This document shows positions 22,323 through 26,494 of a stretch of DNA of 26,494 bases, piece by piece. The notes beneath the pieces are model-generated. The model was not told the DNA's origin and made no database searches. It worked only from the letters and a program-made list of their open reading frames with translations. The stretch's first letter is position 1. The number at the start of each line of letters is the position of its first letter. Made by a program: the position numbers and the translations under genes. The stretch covers positions 1 to 26,494 of the forward strand of contig JBGZHY010000071.1 of NCBI GenBank assembly GCA_041848045.1, read 5' to 3'. Source of the stretch: CAKAHY01 sp041848045. GTDB taxonomy: Bacteria; Bacillota; Clostridia; Lachnospirales; Lachnospiraceae.

Positions 22323-23945
22323 TTATATCCCCTCCTTTTTGCACGGGAGCTGCAGCAGTACACTGGCTCCTCCATCTGTTTTCATAGTCAACCTGCCTTC
22401 CAGCAACATGGCCAGTCTTTGCATATTGGCAATACCCATTCCTTTGCTCTCTGCAAAATCTTCGGCAGCAAATCCCTTTCCGTTATCCGCAATATGCAGG
22501 ATAATAAATCCTTCCTCCTTTTTCATCCTTAAGCTGATATGTGTGGCCAAACCATGCCGGATTGCATTGTTGCAGGCCTCGCAAGCTACCCGGTAAAGAA
22601 CGGTTTTTTGAACCGGCAACAAATCCTCCTCTTTGAGCTCCATTTCCTGCTCAATTTCCACATTATTCAGCTTTCCTATCTCCTCCAGATAGGCGCCTAT
22701 CTTTGCAATAAATCCCTCTCCTCTGGATTCTTCAAATTTAATACCGTAAATGGCTTCCCGTAATTCAGACATGGTATTTTGCATGGCTGTTTGTATAGCG
22801 GATAATTTTTCTTTGATGTATGGCGATTCCTCCTGCTGTACAAAAAGCTCCAATTCCTTCAAGGAGCAAAGAATGGCAAACATTTTTTGTATAATGGTAT
22901 CATGAATCTCTCCGGCGATGCGGTTCTTTTCCTCCATGCTGATATAAGTTTCCAGCTGTTTATAGACCTCCATGGTAGAAAATACCACAGCCAAAAGCTG
23001 CATATAAAAATCCTCATTGGCATATTCCGCCGCTTCCGTACATTTCCGAATCAAAACCCCCGTATTGATACCGTTTCGCTCAAAATACAAAAATTCAAAA
23101 CAGTTTCCGGCGTACTCCCTCTGCAGCCTTTGCGTGTGTCGCTGCTGCTTAAGCTCTCCGATAAAGCTTGACGCAAACAAGGTTTCCGATATTGCTTCCG
23201 CTTCTTCTTCCGAAATCCCCTTGGTCAAAACCTTGTCAATTCCGCAACCCGCATCCAGTTTAACCAGAATAAAGCCTTTTACCGCAAGGGTTCTTTCTAT
23301 CATATTCAAAAGATGTTCCAGCAAATAATCCGGATGAGAAATCCCCATCAAGTCAAAAAGATCATATATATCCGTACTGCATTTGAGGGCATACTCCGCC
23401 TTAGCGCGTTCCTGCTGCAGCTCAAGATTTAACTGCATCAAAAAATGCTGATGTTCCTTTTGTCTTCTGACATATATATTGACAATATACATACTGCTGA
23501 CCAGCACAATCATGCCCACAAAAATATTGACCAACATATACTCCATAGGATTCAGATAACTGCCTACAACAGCACAGACAAGATACCAAAGTGTCACCAA
23601 GAAGATGAAGCGAAACTTTTCGCTTTCCAGCATAAACAAGGGCAGGCAGGATATGAAATACCACATATAAGAGCTTTTAAAGCCTCCGCTGATCAGCATA
23701 AAAGCACCGTAAGACAGCACCTCCATGACAACAACAATCCAATAAAATCCTTTTTCTCTGTATGCCCGAATATACAGATAATCCGTCAGCAGGCAGGCAC
23801 CTAACATACCAAAGCTTATCAGCACTATTCTGGCATATTCTTCTCCCAGATGCTGTGCAGTATATACATACGCCGCCGAGGACAGGAATACCGACAGCAA
23901 ACGATGCCGTAAACAAAGCCGTAAATAAGCAAATTCTTCCTTCAT
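22323..23945 (-). CDS. Sensor histidine kinase, NarX/DesK (HisKA_3) class
   Basis: This 540-aa membrane kinase has an N-terminal membrane domain (residues about 15-160, about six segments). A short coiled coil follows near 165-185, then a GAF-like region (about 200-330). The HisKA_3 phosphoacceptor is in EEKNRIAGEIHDTIIQK with His348. The ATPase domain shows EACNNAIRHG, DNGKGF and KGMGIANMQRLA. The ATG at 23945 is preceded by GGAGGGAGGAAG. It forms a pair with the following regulator and is the first gene of the SipW-type cluster. The signal sensed by the GAF-like or membrane domain is unknown. Confidence 0.93.
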   Translation of the reverse strand: MKEEFAYLRLCLRHRLLSVFLSSAAYVYTAQHLGEEYARIVLISFGMLGACLLTDYLYIRAYREKGFYWIVVVMEVLSYGAFMLISGGFKSSYMWYFISCLPLFMLESEKFRFIFLVTLWYLVCAVVGSYLNPMEYMLVNIFVGMIVLVSSMYIVNIYVRRQKEHQHFLMQLNLELQQERAKAEYALKCSTDIYDLFDLMGISHPDYLLEHLLNMIERTLAVKGFILVKLDAGCGIDKVLTKGISEEEAEAISETLFASSFIGELKQQRHTQRLQREYAGNCFEFLYFERNGINTGVLIRKCTEAAEYANEDFYMQLLAVVFSTMEVYKQLETYISMEEKNRIAGEIHDTIIQKMFAILCSLKELELFVQQEESPYIKEKLSAIQTAMQNTMSELREAIYGIKFEESRGEGFIAKIGAYLEEIGKLNNVEIEQEMELKEEDLLPVQKTVLYRVACEACNNAIRHGLATHISLRMKKEEGFIILHIADNGKGFAAEDFAESKGMGIANMQRLAMLLEGRLTMKTDGGASVLLQLPCKKEGI

Positions 23946-24035
23946 TCTGCTTCCTCCCTCCGGTCACGGATTGCAACAAATCTCAAGTCGGGCACTAAGC
24001 CGGCAGGCAGATGCGTATACCCTGAAAATTCGGCG

Positions 24036-24051
24036 ATTATACCCCATTATA
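24036..24051 (-). promoter_or_regulatory. Tandem -10 boxes upstream of the SipW-type cluster
   Basis: Two perfect TATAAT hexamers occur 4 bases apart on the minus strand. The -35 positions (TAGAAA and ATACAT) are poor. The arrangement suggests either alternative starts or an activator-dependent promoter; the leader to the kinase ATG would be about 85-90 bases. Confidence 0.45.
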
Positions 24052-24201
24052 GCCGATGATGTATATATTTTCTATGGTACGAAAGTGTAATTTTTCCAAA
24101 ATCAAGACCTCATCCCTTTATTGAAAGTCTTTTTTATAATATAGCACATCCTTGTTACCGATGCCCTACCCATCTCGGTAGTCTTTGAAACATTTTGAAA
24201 C

Positions 24202-24238
24202 AAAAAAAGAATGAATGGAAATCTCCACTCATCCTTTT
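24202..24238 (-). terminator. Rho-independent terminator of the oxidoreductase gene
   Basis: On the minus strand AAAAGGATGAGTGG (24238-24225) pairs with CCATTCATTCTTTT (24218-24205), using a few G-T pairs, around a 6-base loop. The run continues as T to 24202. It begins 14 bp past the oxidoreductase stop. Confidence 0.82.
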
Positions 24239-24252
24239 CTTTATCTGATGCT

Positions 24253-26494
24253 TTATTTTGCGTACAGGGTAACCAGCTTCTCCAGATAGCTGAATCTTTC
24301 CTTCGCATAAGCTTCGTTCTTGGCAAAAAGCTCCGCCGCTCTCTCCGGATTCTTCAGTGCAAGAGATGCATAACGAACCTCTCCCTTTAAAAATTCCTGA
24401 TAATCCCCTGTCGGCGCCTTGGAATCCAGGCTGAACTTGTTCTCCGCTTCCGGATTGAAACGGAAATTGTGCCAGTAGCCTGCCTCCACAGCCAGCTTCT
24501 CCTCCGTGATGGACTTGCCCATACCCTTCTTGATGCCGTGCGCAATACAAGGCGCATACGCAATGATTAAGGATGGACCGGGATAAGCTTCCGCTTCCGT
24601 CAAGGCTTTTACCGTCTGATTATAATCTGCACCCATGGCGATCTGTGCCACATACACATAACCGTAGCTCATGGCAATGCTTGCCAGATCCTTCTTCTTG
24701 ACGTCCTTACCGCCTGCCGCGAACTGCGCCACCGCACCTACCTTGGTAGACTTGGAGGACTGTCCGCCGGTATTGGAATATACCTCGGTATCGAACACCA
24801 GAATATTCACATCCTTGCCGCTGGCAAGTACGTGGTCAAGGCCGCCGAAGCCTATATCGTAAGCCCAGCCGTCACCGCCGAAAATCCACTGGCTCTTCTT
24901 GGACAGGAAATCTTTTCCTTCCAGAATTTCCCCGGCAAGAGCGGAACCCTCAGCCTCCAGAGCTTTTATAAGCTTGTCCGTTGCGCTTCCGTTGGTCGCG
25001 CCTACATTGTAGGTTTCCACATACTCCGCAACCGCCGCCTTCAGCTCTTCGGAAGCCGTCTGCGCTGCCAGTTCCTCCGCCTTTGCCTTCAGTCCCTTTC
25101 TCACCGCGATATTGGCAAGATGCATACCGTAGCCGAACTCCGCATTGTCCTCAAACAGGGAGTTTGACCAAGCCGGTCCTCTGCCCTGAGCATTGACGGT
25201 ATATGGCGTGGACGGTGAGGAGTTACCCCAGATGGAGGAACAGCCTGTCGCATTGGCAATATACATTCTGTCACCGAAGAGCTGGGTCACCAGTCTTGCA
25301 TATGGTGTTTCTCCACAACCCGCACAAGCGCCGGAGAACTCCAGTAAAGGCTTCTTAAACTGTGAGCCTTTTACGGTTGTTTCTTTAAACTTGGCAATCA
25401 CTTCCTGCTTTTCCGGAAGCTCTACCGCATAATCAAAATACTGCTGTCTGCCTGCATTCGCCTCAAAATTCTGCATGGTCAGCGCCTTCTCGCCCTTCTT
25501 TCCCGGACAGACATTGGCACAGGAGCCGCAACCCGTACAATCATAAGCGGATACGGAAATGGCGAACTTATATGCCGGCATACCGTTCATGGCAAGCATA
25601 TCCATACCTTCCGGCGCTTTGTTTGCCTCATCCTCCGTCAAAGCGAAGGTTCTGATAACCGCATGCGGACACACGTAAGCGCAGAAGCCGCACTGTATAC
25701 AATTATCACTGTTCCAAACCGGAATATCTACCGCAATACCTCTCTTTTCATATGCGGAAGAACCGCTCGGGGTGGAACCATTCACATAATCGACGAAAGC
25801 GGATACCGGAAGATTGTTGCCTTCCTGTGCATTTACGGAAGACTGTACGGTGTTTACAAACTTCACCACATCTGCTCTTCCCTCTGTTACCACCTTGTAA
25901 TCCAATCCTTCGTCTTCGGCATTCGCCCAGGAAGCAGGAACATTTACCTCTATCGCTCTGTCTGCACCGGCATCAATAGCCGCCCAGTTCTTCTTTACAA
26001 CATCCTCGCCCTTGCTGCCGTAGGTCTTTTGTGCCGCCTTCTTCATCAGCTCGATGGCTTCCGCCTGCGGAATGATGTTGGCCAGCTTAAAGAAAGCGGA
26101 CTGTAAAATCGTATTGATACGCGTCGCGCCCATACCGGTTTCGATACCGATTTTCACACCGTCAATGATATAGAAGCGAATCTTATGGTCATGAATATAT
26201 TTCTTCACCTGTCCCGGAAGATGCTTGTCCAGCTCTTCTGCCGTCCAAGGGCAGTTCAGCAGGAAAGTACCGCCGTCCACCAACTCCTGCACCATATTGT
26301 ATTTGCGAATATAAGCCGGATTGTGACAGGCTACAAAGTTCGCCTTGCGAATCAGGTAGGTGGATTTAATCGGATCCTTACCGAAACGCAGGTGGGACAT
26401 GGTAATACCGCCGGATTTCTTGGAATCGTAATCGAAATAGGCCTGTGCATACATATCCGTATTGTCACCGATAATCTTAATGGAGTTTTTGTTC
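24253..26494 (-). CDS. nifJ: Pyruvate:ferredoxin (flavodoxin) oxidoreductase, partial (N-terminus outside window)
   Basis: This is the C-terminal 746 or so residues of the large homodimeric enzyme (usually about 1170-1200 aa) that oxidises pyruvate with CoA to acetyl-CoA and CO2 and reduces ferredoxin. The reading frame is open to the window edge, so the ATG at 26454 is internal. Visible parts in order: the gamma-type domain (SGGITMSHLRFG); two ferredoxin clusters (CIQCGFCAYVCPHA, then CTGCGSCANVCPGK); the CAGCGETPYARL segment with further cluster ligands; and the thiamine-diphosphate domain (NATGCSSIWG, GDGWAYDIGFGGLDH and NTGGQSSKST). All eight ferredoxin cysteines are present. It marks an anaerobic fermentative metabolism. 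A terminator follows its stop. Confidence 0.97.
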   Translation of the reverse strand, partial: NKNSIKIIGDNTDMYAQAYFDYDSKKSGGITMSHLRFGKDPIKSTYLIRKANFVACHNPAYIRKYNMVQELVDGGTFLLNCPWTAEELDKHLPGQVKKYIHDHKIRFYIIDGVKIGIETGMGATRINTILQSAFFKLANIIPQAEAIELMKKAAQKTYGSKGEDVVKKNWAAIDAGADRAIEVNVPASWANAEDEGLDYKVVTEGRADVVKFVNTVQSSVNAQEGNNLPVSAFVDYVNGSTPSGSSAYEKRGIAVDIPVWNSDNCIQCGFCAYVCPHAVIRTFALTEDEANKAPEGMDMLAMNGMPAYKFAISVSAYDCTGCGSCANVCPGKKGEKALTMQNFEANAGRQQYFDYAVELPEKQEVIAKFKETTVKGSQFKKPLLEFSGACAGCGETPYARLVTQLFGDRMYIANATGCSSIWGNSSPSTPYTVNAQGRGPAWSNSLFEDNAEFGYGMHLANIAVRKGLKAKAEELAAQTASEELKAAVAEYVETYNVGATNGSATDKLIKALEAEGSALAGEILEGKDFLSKKSQWIFGGDGWAYDIGFGGLDHVLASGKDVNILVFDTEVYSNTGGQSSKSTKVGAVAQFAAGGKDVKKKDLASIAMSYGYVYVAQIAMGADYNQTVKALTEAEAYPGPSLIIAYAPCIAHGIKKGMGKSITEEKLAVEAGYWHNFRFNPEAENKFSLDSKAPTGDYQEFLKGEVRYASLALKNPERAAELFAKNEAYAKERFSYLEKLVTLYAK

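Larger units (their letters stand above)
23946..24252. other. Intergenic region: oxidoreductase terminator and kinase-operon promoter area
   Basis: This 307-bp gap has no credible gene. It holds the terminator of the oxidoreductase gene at its right end. Two overlapping -10-like TATAAT boxes lie at 24051-24046 and 24041-24036 (minus strand), about 95 bp before the kinase start. Neither box has a good -35 at 17 bp, so the promoter may need an activator. No conserved RNA element was recognised. Confidence 0.6.

Overview
The window looks like the chromosome of an anaerobic, low-to-mid GC member of the Clostridia, probably Lachnospiraceae-like. The signs are a pyruvate:ferredoxin oxidoreductase, AGGAGG-type ribosome binding sites, lipoproteins with Thr/Ser/Ala-rich linkers, SipW-type secretion, and an AbgT transporter beside a PepT-like peptidase. 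The genus is not resolvable from sequence alone. I saw no tRNA, rRNA, CRISPR array, phage or IS element.

Left third (1-10803, all minus strand): two consecutive operons built on one plan. Operon B runs from 10803 leftwards: a YnjE-like rhodanese lipoprotein, a terminator hairpin, a small membrane protein, a TVP38/TMEM64 protein, a double-CCG iron-sulfur protein, a fused DUF2064/GT2 glycosyltransferase split by a one-base frameshift in an A10 run, and a kinase-fold phosphotransferase. Operon A runs from 5015 leftwards: a second rhodanese lipoprotein, a hairpin, a second TVP38 protein, a YnjB-like binding protein, two permeases and an ATPase cut by the window edge. Both rhodanese genes are preceded by the same 37-bp AT-rich element (30/37 identical, no gaps). 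The families recall the uncharacterised E. coli ydjXYZ-ynjABCDEF locus, with added iron-sulfur, glycosyltransferase and kinase genes. The cluster may handle a sulfur- or sugar-containing compound at the cell surface, but that is inference.

Middle (10954-17207): nagA lies downstream of a two-component system (histidine kinase, LuxR-type regulator) on the minus strand. Divergent to it, on the plus strand, are an AbgT-family transporter and a PepT-like M20 peptidase, each followed by a hairpin.

Right third (17279-23945, minus): a SipW/TasA-like secretion cluster. In transcription order it holds a sensor kinase, a LuxR-type regulator, a 244-aa substrate-like protein, a 73-aa miniature substrate-like protein, an ER-type (Ser-His) signal peptidase with an unusual N-terminal membrane domain, a DUF5305-like membrane protein, and a 327-aa SipW-type secreted protein with its own candidate promoter. 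A 307-bp gap with a terminator and tandem -10 boxes separates it from the C-terminal part of the oxidoreductase (24253-26494), which runs off the right edge.
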